The notes: a model not told the origin generated them from the letters alone. A stretch of 64,000 bases of DNA from Clusia tigrina (GCA_920105625.2 OV050030.1:344269131-344333130), one strand, 5' to 3'; shown: positions 33,675 through 46,439, counted from the first letter of the stretch. Translations and numbers: made by a program.

Positions 33675-36445
33675 AAATCAGAAAATTTGAGGAAAATAAA
33701 AATATCAGCAATAATGTTTTTGGATGTTCTGAGAAAGGTGATCAAATTGTAGGTTCCTATCATACCACAAAGTTGGAGAGAGATATCCATATTAATTTAT
33801 TGTTTCTACAAAGCGGTGACAATTCACAATATGTATGGATTAAAAATAATTCAAGGTAAAAAGAAACAAAACACATGATTTTTTTTACATATAAAATTAC
33901 TATTTACAGGTTAATTAAATCACAATTGACATTAAATACAAAAGCTCTACTATTATGTAACTTTTGCTTGCAGTACACCAGAAATAAAGATATTATGTTA
34001 AAACATAAAGCAGAGTGCAGTAAAGTAATGACCACAATGCCGATTGGTAAAAATAATGATACTGTTTTAAAGTTTACTTCTTTTAGGTCTAATGTACAGA
34101 TAAATGATTCTGAAAATATTTGCAACACTAAAATACATAAGCCTATAGCTTTTTTTTTTTTTTTAGTTATTACATAAAGTGCGGTTTAAATAATAGCTTA
34201 AACAAATTTGTAACTTATTCAGGAGCAGATTCTGCTAAGGTATTCACAGATAAATTAATTAGTGATACTAAACCTCTACATGTAAATTATTTAAATAGAA
34301 TAGTACCAATGAAGTTTCTAACTTTAGAAGAAATTGAAAAACATAAAACAAATACAATTTGTCATATTTGTAAGCCTATAATTGATCAACACAAGGTTGC
34401 AGATCATTGTCATCTTACAGGTCAATATCGTGGACCTGCACATTCGAGTTTTAACTTAAATTTTCAAACACGTAAATTTATACCAATCTTCTTCCATAAT
34501 TTTTCTGGTTATGATTGTCATCTGTTTGTTAAAGAACTCGAATCATTTAAAGGACACATTAAAATAATTCCTCTGAATAAGGAATTATATATATCACTTT
34601 CGAAAGATATTCATATTAGTGATAAAGAATTCTTTGAATTACGATTTTTAGATTCATACAGATTTATGAACTCATCTTTAGATGTATTAGCTAAAAATCT
34701 TGATGCTAATGATTATCACATTTTACACTCATTGTATACAAATATTGATGAATTCAATCTCTTGAAAAGAAAAGGTGTTTTCCCCCTATGAATATGTAGA
34801 TCGACTTAAAGATATCAATTTACCTTCACGTGAAAAATTTTTCTCCACATTAAATAATGTAGAGTGTTCTACTGATGACTATAATCATGCTGAAAAAGTT
34901 TGGAATACTTTCAAATGCAAAACTTTACTTGATTATATGCTGCTATATTTAAAAGCAGATGTTATACTTTAGCAGATGTTTTTGAAAACTTTAGAAAAAT
35001 ATGTAAAAATATTTATGAATTAGATCCTGTTCATTATCTAACTACACCAAGTTTATCCTGGGATGCAATGTTGAAGACAACAGGTATTGAATTAGAATTA
35101 TTTAAAGATATTAATATGTATAATTTCATTAAAAGTGGGATTAGAGGTGTTATTGTTCAATGTTCTAAACGACATTCAAAGGCTAATAATAAATATCTTC
35201 CTGAATATGATCAAAGTAAATCTTCAGAATACTTGATGTACTTAGATGCAAATAACTTATATGGTTGGGCAATGTCTGAATATTTACCTAATGGTGGATT
35301 TGAATGGGTTGAGGATATATCAAATTTTGATTTTCTTACAGTAACTATAAAATCAGACTTTGGTTATATTTTAGAAGTTGATTTAGATTATCCTGAATAA
35401 TGACCTGCCCTTCTGTGCTGAGAATAAAAAAGCACATAGTAAATCCAAAACTAAAAAATTGATTATAGATTTAAATAATAAACGAAATTATATTATACAT
35501 TACCGCAATCTACAACAGTGTATTGTTAATGGTTTAAAGCTGGTGAAAATTCATAGAATTTAAGCAATCTAACTGGTTGAAGAATTATATTGATCTGAAT
35601 ACTTTTCATAGAACACTTACGAAAACTGAATTTGAAAAACAATTTCTTTAAATTATGCAGTTCATGGAAAAACAATGGAAAATGTCGAAAAATGGAAGAA
35701 TGTAAAGATTGTTACTGAATGGGAAAACTAGGGAAGACATTTAGGTGCACGTGCTCTAATTGCAATACCAAATTTTCATAGTTTAAAACATTTTACAGAT
35801 AGCATGATAGCAATAGCACTTTCTCGTGAGCAAGTTGCATATAATAAACCAATATACTTGGGATTTACTGTTTTAGAATTATCAAAATTAAAAATGTATA
35901 GTTTTCACTATGATTATATGAAACCTAAATTTAATGAAACATTACAGTTGAACTATATAGATACAGATTCATTTATATATTCTATAAAAACAGATGATTT
36001 TTATGAAGATATTCGTAATGATATTGATCTAAAGTTTGATATATCAGAATATCCTAGTGATAATAGATTCAATTTACCTTTAAAAAATAAAAAAACTTTA
36101 GGAATGATGACAGATGAAAATAATGGTCGAATATTGAAATAATTCATTGGGCTACGCTCAAAAATGTATTGTATTAATATTTTAGACGGTAATGAAATAA
36201 AAAAATCAAAAGGTGTGAAGAAATGTGTTTTATCGAAACTGAATATAAATGATTATAAAGATTGTTTACTACAGAATAAAGTATTCTATGACAAAATGTA
36301 TGTCTTTAGATCAAAAGTTCATGAAATTTATACACAACAATGGACAAAAATAACATTAAGTAATGATGATGATAAACGATATATTAAAGAAGATAGAGTA
36401 AATACTTACGCTTGGGGACATTATAAAATTAATTGTAGTAGATAA
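33675..36445 (+). pseudogene. Polinton protein-primed DNA polymerase B, broken, one candidate intron
   Basis: Exon 1 reads open from about 33675 to 33855, then a GT-AG intron (33856-33909) and exon 2 from 33910. Features in order: zinc-finger-like CNFCLQYTRNKDIMLKHKAEC (about 33958-34020); exonuclease motifs (HCHLTGQYRGPAH, HNFSGYDCHLFVKEL); polymerase motif A YLDANNLYGWAMS (about 35242); LPFCAENKKAHSKSK and NYAVHGKTMENV (motif B, about 35655); and motif C LNYIDTDSFIYS (about 35947). The C-terminus ends VNTYAWGHYKINCSR at 36445. Breaks: homopolymer T expansion near 34150 (shift), 34780, TAG near 34972, 35400, several in 35560-35735, and 36140. This enzyme replicates the element from a protein primer. 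The upstream start is unresolved. Confidence 0.88.
33856..33909 (+). other. Candidate 54-bp GT-AG intron in polB
   Basis: Sequence starts GTAAAAAG and ends TTTACAG after an AT-rich pyrimidine run. Removing it joins AAG and GTT so that the flanking polymerase frames become continuous. Size is typical of dipteran introns. Confidence 0.6.
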
Positions 36446-36528
36446 ATTTAGTTTTATTATTTTTATTAAAATATTGTTATTATTACATAATATATAATAA
36501 AGTTTTTAGTATTTTCAAAACAAAACTA

Positions 36529-37014
36529 TTATACATTGTTTTTTATTTCTACATCAATAAATTTTCTTAGAATCGAAGCATTTTTTAACGCACAACATCC
36601 ATAGTGTGCATTGCATTGAGTAAGTATTGGATATTTTTTATTTAGAATTTTTAAATTATCGCATCCAAATTCTTCCAAGTTGTAAACATTTTTGTTAAGT
36701 ATATCTTCAATCTACATTTTTTCTCTAATCCTTTAATATAAACTGTTGTAGACAGTAGATTTTCCTTTAAATTTTCGTACACTATTAAATGAGATGAATC
36801 CGTCATGCCACGCAAAACCATGATGATGTTTTGTTAGCCAATTTGCTTCTTTTTGATATTTCGGAGACAATCTTCTAAATTCAAAAGGAGGTTTAATGAT
36901 AAAGCTTTTAAATTTTGTGTAGTTATAAGTAATAGCCAACTCTTCTGCTATAAATCTATTTCCATCTCCTTTAAAACCTTACACATCTAATGTTATAAAA
37001 CTATCTGAAGCCAT
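36529..37014 (-). pseudogene. Exonuclease-like Polinton protein, three breaks
   Basis: Minus-strand frame from ATG 37014 (MASDSFITLDV) with TAA at codon 12 (36979-36981), then GFKGDGNRFIAEELAIT, RRLSPKYQKEANWLTKHHHG, a local frameshift near 36745, and a C-terminal part (DILNKNVYNLEEFGC, KYPILTQCNAHYGCCALKNA) to 36529. The start FITLDV-stop-GF resembles the D-x-E first motif of DEDD exonucleases, with the Glu codon changed to a stop; the Cys/His pattern at the end is reminiscent of insect element proteins with that fold. Function is a proposal, not established. It sits between polB and the capsid genes. Confidence 0.4.
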
Positions 37015-37083
37015 TTAAAGGTTTGTAGTTATTAGTTCAATGGTGTATAATTTACTGAAATACATATAGATAATAGGAACTCT

Positions 37084-38255
37084 TTAAATAATTTTTTTGA
37101 TTTCATTATTTAAAGGTATATATTCTATAACTCTATCATGAATGAGTATGCAATATGCTGATGTATTTTCTGGAATATTCTTTAATGTCTTAAATTCAAT
37201 TTTGATATCAATTGGTCCTGTTTTAACAGCTTCGTTTTGATGCATTACATCAACCACTATTATTGGGGCTACAGTTTTAAATTCATCACATAAAAGTAGA
37301 GGTTGAGGATCACGTGTGTAATAACTTTGTTGAAACTTTGAATACATTTCATATAAAATGGCATAACGATCATTATCAAATTTCAAATTAGGATCATCAT
37401 ATGGATATGTAATTGAGTTTAGGTGTACTTTCACATCCGTTAGATCACAATGTTGAAATTTGTTTGCATTTTGGAATCCGATCAATATGATGCGAGGTCT
37501 TTCACTCTGTGTTTAACATTCCACAAGTGATTTGTTCCTTGGGAGAGCATGGGATTAAAGTGGCAATCCCAACTGCGAAATGCTAATGTTAATGGTTTAC
37601 CGCTGCTCACTGTCTTAAACATTCCTAATTTGGCCACATCAGATAATTGTATATGTGGGATTTTCCATGTGATATTTGTTATATTTAGCATTATCTTTTC
37701 CTTTGAATCACTAGAGGTCACAACATTTTGATAATTCTTGGAACGTAATAATATTAATTCATGTTTAGAGTTTACCACCACTTTATTAAAGTCCTCAGCA
37801 AATCCTAATAACATTTTCAGTGGTACACAAAAATTAAAGTAACCATTAGATATTTGAATAGTATTTGCTGATGTCCAACCAGCATTTTTTAACATATTAC
37901 TCTCGCTTTTATTCAAAGACACATAATTTTTAATCGTTGTAGTTATTCCCAAGTGACGTGTGCGATCGATTTCTAATCCATTAAGCTCATATCGAATTTC
38001 ATCAAACAAATATGCCATACAATTATTTTTTCATCTAATATTATGTGAAATTGAACCATCAATTAAGGTAGCATAACCTTCTATATATATTAAACTTTCA
38101 CTGGGTAAAACATAGAGATCTTGATTTTAAATTGAGATTTTTATTTCATCATTGTTTTTATATGATTGTAAATATGGTGAATAGCTATGGTACTCCTTTT
38201 TTATAATGTTCTCATCATCTAATGGTTTTTGTAGAACATCAATTATATCATTCAT
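37084..38255 (-). pseudogene. Polinton major capsid protein (double jelly-roll type)
   Basis: Start at ATG 38255 (MNDIIDVLQKPLDDENIIKK). In-frame stops occur at about 38130 and near 38030, then an open block 38018-37482 (LFDEIRYELNGLEIDRTRHLG, KNYVSLNKSESNMLKNAGW, FRSWDCHFNPMLSQGTNHLW), a frameshift near 37500 and the C-terminal block 37485-37084 (IGFQNANKFQHCDL, AYCILIHDRVIEYIPLNNE). These segments match the conserved protein assigned as double jelly-roll major capsid in Polintons. About 390 codons, somewhat shorter than typical. The product would form the hexameric capsomer of the icosahedral shell. Confidence 0.7.
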
Positions 38256-38286
38256 GATTTAGTTTTTAATTTAAATCCTGTTGACT

Positions 38287-38424
38287 TTAAAAATCTCGAT
38301 CAGCAATTGTTAGTCGTTTACATTTAATAACTTTATTAGTAGCCTTTCTTCCTATTCGCTCAACTATTGATGGGAAATTGATAAAGGGTACACTTCGCCA
38401 TACGTTTTTATTATAAATAATCAT
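38287..38424 (-). CDS. Small basic ORF between penton and capsid genes (45 aa)
   Basis: Begins at ATG 38424, overlapping the penton stop (TAATGA arrangement), and ends with TAA at 38287. It reads MIIYNKNVWRSVPFINFPSI followed by VERIGRKATNKVIKCKRL, with 10 Lys/Arg. Insect Polintons often have a short basic protein at this place; identity is not established. It may be truncated by a frameshift. Confidence 0.4.
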   Translation of the reverse strand: MIIYNKNVWRSVPFINFPSIVERIGRKATNKVIKCKRLTIADRDF

Positions 38425-39106
38425 TAGTCATGTGGTTTCAAATGTAATCCTAGTGTTATTGTTTCTCCTCGGAAATTGATTAAATTATTATCCTGATCAA
38501 CAATTCTCACTGTGATGGAACTTATCTGCTTGGTGTTAACTGGTAAATAGATGATATTTTTCGGATTCTCATCTATTTTATAACCAGGGCTAGCGTTTAT
38601 AGAAATCTCGTGAATAGTGTGGGCAGACAAATCCAATTAATATACGAATTACATTAATGCTTGTTATATTTAATGGGAGATCCGATGTATGTTCTTTCTC
38701 TGCTTCCAACGTTCTTCGACTGAAGCCTAATAATGAACCAATTGTTCGATATTTATTAAAGTACATCACTTCATTGCTGAAAATTTCTATTTCAAGTGTA
38801 TTATGATTTGCTTGTATATCAAGTTCCCCTTCCAGGTTTAAATTTTTATATTCAATTAGATAGTTCACGTAGATAGTTAGCAATATCATCAAGCTCATAA
38901 GAACCAATAGGAATTTCAATGAAGTTTTCAGCTATGTGAAAAAGATTGTTCCCAACATCAATATTTGGAATTGAGTGATATGTATGAAAATCAGTTAGAC
39001 CACAAACATAATTTGATTCTAAACTTATTGGTGGAAAATAGTCTGCAGACAAAACGGATGTTTCGCCAGTTAAAGTCAATGTAATCGACATCTTGACTGA
39101 TAACAT
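38424..39106 (-). pseudogene. Polinton minor capsid (penton, single jelly-roll) protein
   Basis: Blocks in minus order: 39106-38852 (MSITLTLTGETSVLSADYF, YSLDDIANYL-type SYELDDIANYLRE), 38919-38590 (YLIEYKNLNLEGELDIQ, LEAEKEHTSDLPLNITSINV) and 38636-38424 (HTIHEISINASPGYKIDE, NIIYLPVNTKQISSITVRIV, NFRGETITLGLHLK). Two frameshifts, near 38860 and 38630; the second may include a short deletion before HTIHE. The C-terminal jelly-roll pattern (P-GYKI, IYLPV, V-D-D-LI-FRGE-I-L-LH) is the one conserved in Polinton pentons. Adjacent to MCP, as usual. Start at 39106 or a Met five codons on. Confidence 0.7.
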
Positions 39107-39185
39107 TTAAATGAAATAAAAATTATATTGTTTATATTATATATTTATTATTATTACAATTTTTTAATACTTAATATTATCTATA

Positions 39186-40061
39186 TTACAATATTTCATT
39201 CCTATTAAGCCAAGAATTGTGTTCGCTTGAAAAACCTAACCATTTAACATAAACTTTATTACCTTTAGATTTCTTAATTTTTGCAATCAGATAAAAATGG
39301 GGGTATCTTGTTTTCAGAAGCTCATGTTCATAAAATCCACCTTTAATGATATTATCTTTATAATCTTCCTAAATATATGTAGTTGGATTTGTATTTTGTA
39401 TGGTTTTAACTTTGAAAATTTCTGTTGTCCAGTTTGGTGCATAACCTTTCTCAAAAATATGCTTATATTTACTAATTCTCACACTTTCTCCAACATGAAA
39501 CTTTGGTTTAAGAAACATTTTTAAATTATTATAAAAATTTTTCAATATTAACTTTTGATTAGAGGAATTAACGTTATTGGGTGACATTTTTATAGTTCTA
39601 TGAGTCTTATTATTATATTCATTAATTAAATTTTTATAATTATGAATCCATTGATATGTTCCATTAAAACGTTAAACAATTGATGCCTTTAAAATGCTAA
39701 ATGTTGAGTAATGATTAATGCGATATTCTTTCAGCAAGTTGTTAAATTTACTGTTGAAGTATTCTTTACCGTCTTCTGTTTGTAAATTTGTTGGTATTCT
39801 TCTTAAAACTTATATACTTCATATAGCCTCAGTGACATCAGCAGCATTTTTTGTTTTAAGAGGTACAGCCCAGGCAAATTTTGAAAATGTATCTATTATT
39901 GTTAGGAGGAAGCGGTAGCCACAATTGTATTTGGAATAAGAACCCATTTCCACTAAATCTGTTTGCCATAAATCATCTATACCCTTTGTTATTACTCGTC
40001 GACGTTTAAAGTTTTTAAGAGCCTGTTTGTGCAGTTCATCTACTAAACTTTTCTTACTCAT
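39186..40061 (-). pseudogene. Polinton integrase with C-terminal chromodomain
   Basis: Start set at ATG 40061 (MSKKSLVDELHKQALKNFKR), which overlaps the stop of the fiber-like gene. Core integrase: DLWQTDLVEMGSYSK, LLTIIDTFSKFAWAVPLKTK (first catalytic Asp region), TEDGKEYFNSKFN (second Asp), then SIV-stop-RFN, where the third catalytic Glu position is a TAA (39672-39674) and a block after it is deleted. C-terminal: KPKFHVGESVRISKYKHIFE, NWTTEIFKV, then the chromodomain-like KVYVKWLGFSSEHNSWLNRN ending at 39186. The enzyme would insert the element's DNA. Broken by at least four stops or shifts. Confidence 0.85.
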
Positions 40062-40526
40062 CGTCTTCAACTAATCCTCTTATTATCGGAAATGTTTTAA
40101 TTGGAATTTTTTCAATTTTTGTTATTTAATCAAAAATATAATTCTCAATTCTACTAAGACTCTGTTCCATATATTTTCTTTGAGAATCTAAAACATTATC
40201 CATATATAATTTTAGAGAAGTTTCTGTTTTAACATTCATATGAGTTCATATTTAGCAGAAACTTTATTTAATATATCCTTGTTTGATTTCTTTATAGTTG
40301 TGAGTAAATCTTGAGATAGTTGAAGGACTTTGATTTGTACAAATGATTTTGTTGCAGCATCATCTTCTTCCATCGGCTGCCCAACATGTCTAATTCGTTT
40401 CCAATCAAGGTTCAAGTTCTTACCTTTATCCAAACTGAATCCAAATGTTTTTGAAACATCCTTTCTTTTCAAATCATATATATTATGCTTTTGTTTAGAA
40501 TAGTGTCCAAACTTATCAACAGCCAT
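40058..40526 (-). pseudogene. Fiber-like/coiled-coil Polinton protein
   Basis: Open 40526-40236 (MAVDKFGHYSKQKHNIYDLK, TFGFSLDKGKNLNLDWKRIR) containing RHVGQPMEEDDAATKSFV, the L-N-x-P-DAATK-YV pattern common in phage and viral fiber shafts. A frameshift near 40240 continues into a helical tail (LKLYMDNVLDSQRKYMEQ), with a TAA about 40120, ending at 40058 and overlapping the integrase ATG. A role in trimeric fiber formation is inference from the motif. Confidence 0.5.
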
Positions 40527-40567
40527 TCTCAGATTGAAAAAATTGATTTTTTGTTTACTATATATAT

Positions 40568-41524
40568 TTATATAATTATATTACATTCTTTCAATTCTTC
40601 AACAATTGAAATGATTTCATTATTATGATTATTGTGACCAGCTGATTGAGATGACATTAACAACCGCAACCGATCAACCAGCTCGTTTGGATCATCCCAA
40701 TATGTGTAAATAGGATTCTGTGTATTTAATCTCATAAGACTGGGACCTAGAACAGAACCATCATGCACTTTATTTAACGATTTGTTTTCAGTAAATAATT
40801 TCTTTATTATTTGTTTATATTTATATGATCTAGTACCTTTAACTTTTTCATTTACATCAAAATTTCGTTTATGTGCATTCGTCTTAAATAAAATCTTTTT
40901 ATAAATTTCCAATTCATTGTTATCATAATTCATTGTTGTTTTATAGAATAATAATTCAAACAAACCAGGTGTTATCACCCAATTTTCGTCTAATATTTGT
41001 ATTTTATCGTTAGAAATTTCCAAAGCACTACCAGCAAATCTCCATGCACCATTTAAATCTTTATGCGTTCCATATAATTTATCTAATTGACCACTCTTTT
41101 CCAAATGTGTTAAATTTGTTTGTAATTTTGACTGATTTGAGGTTGTGTTGCTTCCTGGACTGAAAAAAGTATCAACTGCAATACTGTCAGCAATATCTGG
41201 AACTTTGATTTTACTCAACAAATGTGATCGACTTCTTTTGATTAGAGTACTTGTCTTCCTATCAAACTTAGAATCATATTCATATCCATTGATTGTTGTA
41301 TTATTTGTATTAGTTCCTTCAATTAGTCTTTTCAATTAATTCATTCAGTGGTTTAGTAATGGGTTTGAATGTATCTTCTAAAAGGTTTTCTGCATCTGCT
41401 TCCCCCAACCTAATACTCTGAATTTTTTTCTTAATATGCTTCTGGTCTTAATTATATCTATTAAAAGTTTTTCCCCTTGTCAAGTGTTGATTGCAGATAT
41501 GATACTAAACATATAATAATCCAT
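40568..41524 (-). pseudogene. Polinton conserved protein of unknown function (coiled coil)
   Basis: The upstream part (41524-41340) carries stops but reads LGEADAENLLEDTFKPITKP, a leading helix typical of this family. The main block 41335-40568 is open for 255 residues: YGTHKDLNGAWRFAGSALEI, WVITPGLFELLFY, and a C-terminal PIYTYWDDPNELVDRLRLLM with EIISIVEELKE at the end. I recognise these blocks as recurrent in insect Polintons, without an established role. The two parts are separated by a stop near 41338. Next gene upstream is the ATPase. Confidence 0.55.
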
Positions 41525-41534
41525 GTCTATTATT

Positions 41535-42580
<1,046 letters not shown>

Positions 42581-42631
42581 ATATGAAGCATATATTTTTA
42601 TTGATTAGAATCATTTTTATTTGAACTGTTA

Positions 42632-43395
42632 ATGGGTGCAAACGCAATAAATATGACTGTAATGTATAAAAACACAGCTAGTTGTGATCAATCTGTAAAA
42701 GGAAGAGGCTTAGTAAATAACTTGATAAATTCTCTGCCAATTGAATTACAATTACCAGGATATCAATTTTGTGGACCAGGGACTAAATTAAAAAAGCGTT
42801 TAGATAGAGGAGATAAAGGTATTAATTCATTGGATGCAACATGTAAAGAGCATGATATTTTATACTCTCAAACAAAAGATATAAACCAACGACATACAGC
42901 AGATCAAATATTAGCTGAAAAGGCGTGGCAAAGAGTTAAAACAGCAAACAGCAGTCTATCAGAACGTACAAACGCTTGGTTAGTTACAAATGCGATGAAA
43001 ACTAAGGTGAAATTTGGTATGGGAAATATTTCTAACAAAGTACGCATAAAACCTATACGTAAGCGGGCAAAAAAGATAATTAAAAAGATATGTGGGAGAA
43101 AACTTTTCACTACGGCTATAAAGAATGCAAACAAAGTTCTAAAGGCTGAAAAACCGAACAATATTGAAAACGCAATTAAAATTGCGAACAAAGCTATAAA
43201 AAGTACAATAAGGCGAAACAAGTCAATAAAAGTACCCAGAGTCATCTCCATACCTAAAGTAGGTGGTTTTCTACCATTAGTACCAATTTTAACTGCTCTT
43301 GGTGCTATTGGTGGTTTAGCCTCTGGAGGGAGCGCCCTTGCAAAAGTTATAAATGAGACTAAAGCTGCTAGAGATAATATAAAAAAAACAATATT
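42632..43395 (+). pseudogene. PLA2-domain/pX-like virion protein, C-terminus truncated
   Basis: ATG 42632. Residues 41-90 carry a parvovirus-type phospholipase A2 signature: calcium-loop-like YQFCGPGT (44-51) and the catalytic HD pair in CKEHDILY (71-78). Residues about 137-200 are Lys/Arg-rich (RKRAKKIIKKICGRK), and 211-240 form a hydrophobic Gly/Ala segment (GGFLPLVPILTALGAIGGLA), the layout of adenovirus pX/pVI-like and polyomavirus minor proteins. Such proteins help the particle cross membranes and bind DNA. The family-like frame ends about residue 253; the open frame continues to 43510 with unrelated sequence, marking the truncation of the element. Confidence 0.75.
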
Positions 43396-44505
43396 TCTAA
43401 AACATGCTTATTCTATAATTGAATGCTATATCATTCAATTTGCGTCCACTCGTCCTTTCCCCTTACATTCTTGGATTCGCTACTGCATCCTAGAGGAAAA
43501 GAGGACTTGACCATGTGTTACTATTGCCATATAGGGCAGCAGTTTTGCTTCGATTTATTTTCCGTGCTCTTTTTCAAGAAGTGAACTATTACTTATTTCA
43601 GTACTGAACGAATTCATTCGTCCTCCGACAAAAACCAGATTATATAAAATAATCCCGTTCGTGTCAAAACTTTGTCCATTGCATGACTATATCTTTCATC
43701 GCATACAATTCCTTTTTATTTAAATTTACTTCTAGCCTGATATGTATATATCCATTAACGATTCTATTTTCCATCTTCTAATTAGCTTGTATATGGCTAC
43801 ACACATACATTCGAGGCGCTTTAAATTACCTAGAATTAATTGCTAACGTTGTTTTCCCCAATTAACTATACATCTTTTTTTTATATCCCAACACAACATT
43901 TATTCAAATTTCCATAAGCTAATTTCCTAATCAATAAACAGTAAAAACCAATGTATATTTACATATAGCCTACTGCAGTATCTGCAATAATATACATACG
44001 CACATACGACTACCCATTCCTCTTAACTAGAATACTTACTTCTTTAAATATACATTCGTACATTCATTCTTTATCTTATACACATATATACATATATATA
44101 TTTACTTCACCAGCGGTTCCGTTGCCTGGCGTTAACGCTTATGCGTCGAATTTCAGTGCATACACTGCCGTATGTATGTATGTACATATTTGAAGTTAAG
44201 TTTTATATTACTTACCCACGACTGTCTTATAATTTTATTTTTTTTTGTTAATTACGTGCCATGAACCCGTTTCTTATTATTTAATATATAAAAAAAATAT
44301 TTTCCTCTACTGTGCTCTGTTCGGCCATAGTGCCTAATAAGCACATTTTCATTACGTCAATTATACTGGCTCGAGTTTAATTGGCACACTTCTGCTGGCA
44401 TTGACTCTGAAAATCGGCGCTGCGTGTGTTATTTGATACACACTCGTACATGTTTACATTGTTACTCTTGTGCTAACATTTGTAAAACACTATTAACACA
44501 TGTCT
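43396..44505. other. Non-coding; probably 3' UTR/LTR of Gypsy C
   Basis: No ORF with recognisable content. It follows the pol stop of the minus-strand Gypsy C and would hold its 3' UTR and LTR, but I found no matching copy at 48.8-49.5 kb. It contains several TATACATA-type short repeats (44080-44110). Confidence 0.4.
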
Positions 44506-46164
44506 TTAGTCGCGTGGTCGAATGTGGAATAATTTCAACAAATTATTATGTAGCTTTTTATTTTTTCCCTTAATCGTTACGACTGTTGTAACTGGGCTTC
44601 GGATCTCTGCTACTACATACGGACCTATCTACACAGGTGAGAATTTGTTTCTCCTAGCCTGATTATTCATTAGTACCTGGTCACCCACATGAAAAACTAC
44701 TGGGTTTAGTACCTTGTTATAGGCTTCCCTGGCCACTCGTTTAGCACAATCCTGGTTTTCGCGGACCAATTCGTGCGCTCGCTGTAACTGATACTTTTGC
44801 ACTATATTCGGGTCATCAGCATTGTATACAGGCGCACATTTGCGCTTCAAATTCGCTGGCATGTTGAAATCAAACCCGTAGAGTGTTCTAAACGGAGTTT
44901 GCTTCGTTGATACATGTACAGTATTGTTGTGTACATGCATTGCAGTGGTCAACCATTGATCCCAATCGTCTTCTTTGGCAAAACAATGAGCCATTCGCCT
45001 GTGGATGATATGGTGTTATGTGCAACTTCTTTATTCCCAGCATTTTACAAGTTGCTGAGAATAATTTCGATACAAAATTGGAACCATTGTCGGTTATCGA
45101 AATCTTAGGTATATTGTATCGTGCTGTAATTTCATCAAAGAATGCTTTGGCTACCGTACCTGCTTCAGCATCGGGTATAGCCACGCCCGCTATATACTTT
45201 GAGAAATCATCTTGGAACGTCAATATGTACTTGTTTCCCGAAACTGTCCCAGGTAAAATACCTAAAATATCCATATGAACTTTATCAAATGGCTGTTTTG
45301 GTATGTCAGTTAACACCATTGGCATCTTTGTTGGCCTTGAACTTTTGTTGGCCTGGCACTTTGGGCAACTCTTTACATATTTTTTTATGTCTTTGAGCAT
45401 ACCTCTCCATCCGTATACTCGCCTAATTCTAGTAATTCAGTGCTCCTTCCTCTGAGCAACGATGGCCTAAATAAACCACCTCTCTTCGCAAAAATTGACA
45501 CTTCTCCGTATTCAATTTCAAATTGTGTTCTCGTAATTTCTGGAGCACCTTGCACAAGCGTTGCGAATGCTGCTGCAAGTTCTTCCCATAAATTACAATA
45601 TTATCGAGATACACAAAACACTCTAACCCTTGCAAGCCTGTTAGCACATGGTTCATTAGCCGTTGGAAGGTAGCCGGTGCTCCTGTTAATCCAAACGGCA
45701 TTCTGTTAAACTCATAATGCCCTAAACCGGTGCTGACCCTTGTCAACGTGCGTTATGGTCTCCCACATATATACGCCCTCCGCTAGCTGCTGCTTGTGTA
45801 AAACAACAGTCCTAAGTTTCGTATTTACATGCATAGTAGCTACTCTGGTTGACCTTGCATTTACTACCTCCCTACTATTCTTAACCTTACTCACGGTTCC
45901 ATCCTGTCATGACTTTATTGGAAGAGTGAGGATTCTATTCTTATTATTATCGTAAAATGATAACTGCTTGTCGAGCGCATCCAGTTTGGTGCGGCCCCAA
46001 AGATTATCGCGGCCAATTATCCCATCAGCCGGGATACCTTTCCTATCCACTTCCACTGCATGCACTCTAAAACTAATACCATTAACTCCACTGTGCCCTA
46101 TTCTGAGCGACCCCAATGTCCTAATGCACCCTCCAAACGCTCCGTTAAGCGTTCTTACGTCCAT
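44506..46164 (-). pseudogene. Gypsy C pol: protease remnant, RT with YLDN, integrase
   Basis: 46164-45907: region after the protease active site (IPADGIIGRDNLWGRTKLDA). 45746-45429: RT palm (YEFNRMPFGLTGAPATFQRL, CFVYLDNIVIYGKN), in which the second catalytic Asp of YxDD is Asn (GATAAT). RT thumb, RNase H and part of the integrase finger are missing; 45400-44888 begins KSCPKCQANKSSRP (finger end) and has the DDE core (KVHMDILG, SITDNGSNFVSKLF, HITPYHPQANG). A shift near 45000 leads to 44994-44629 (IRLAPVY-type tail with FHVGDQVLMNNQARRNKFSP) and on to LLKLFHIRPRD before the TAA at 44506. Confidence 0.8.
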
Positions 46165-46439
46165 TTGATTAATGGCCCCTTAGCCCCTTTCGTAAAACAC
46201 TAGATTTTACGAGGCTAGTGTCCGCCCCTGAATCTACTAATAGCACTAGCTTTCCACTCGCTGCTTCTTTGCAGGGTATCTCGATGAAGGCATCACCTAT
46301 CCTGCTCATAGCGAAGCAACCACCTTTTGTTCCCAATATGGACGTGTATCCATTCCCTAACTCTTCGTGATACTGGAGAGCCTCTTGTTACTCCTTCTCC
46401 TGGACTGTAGTTCCTACATTACTAGACCCACGTACTTCC

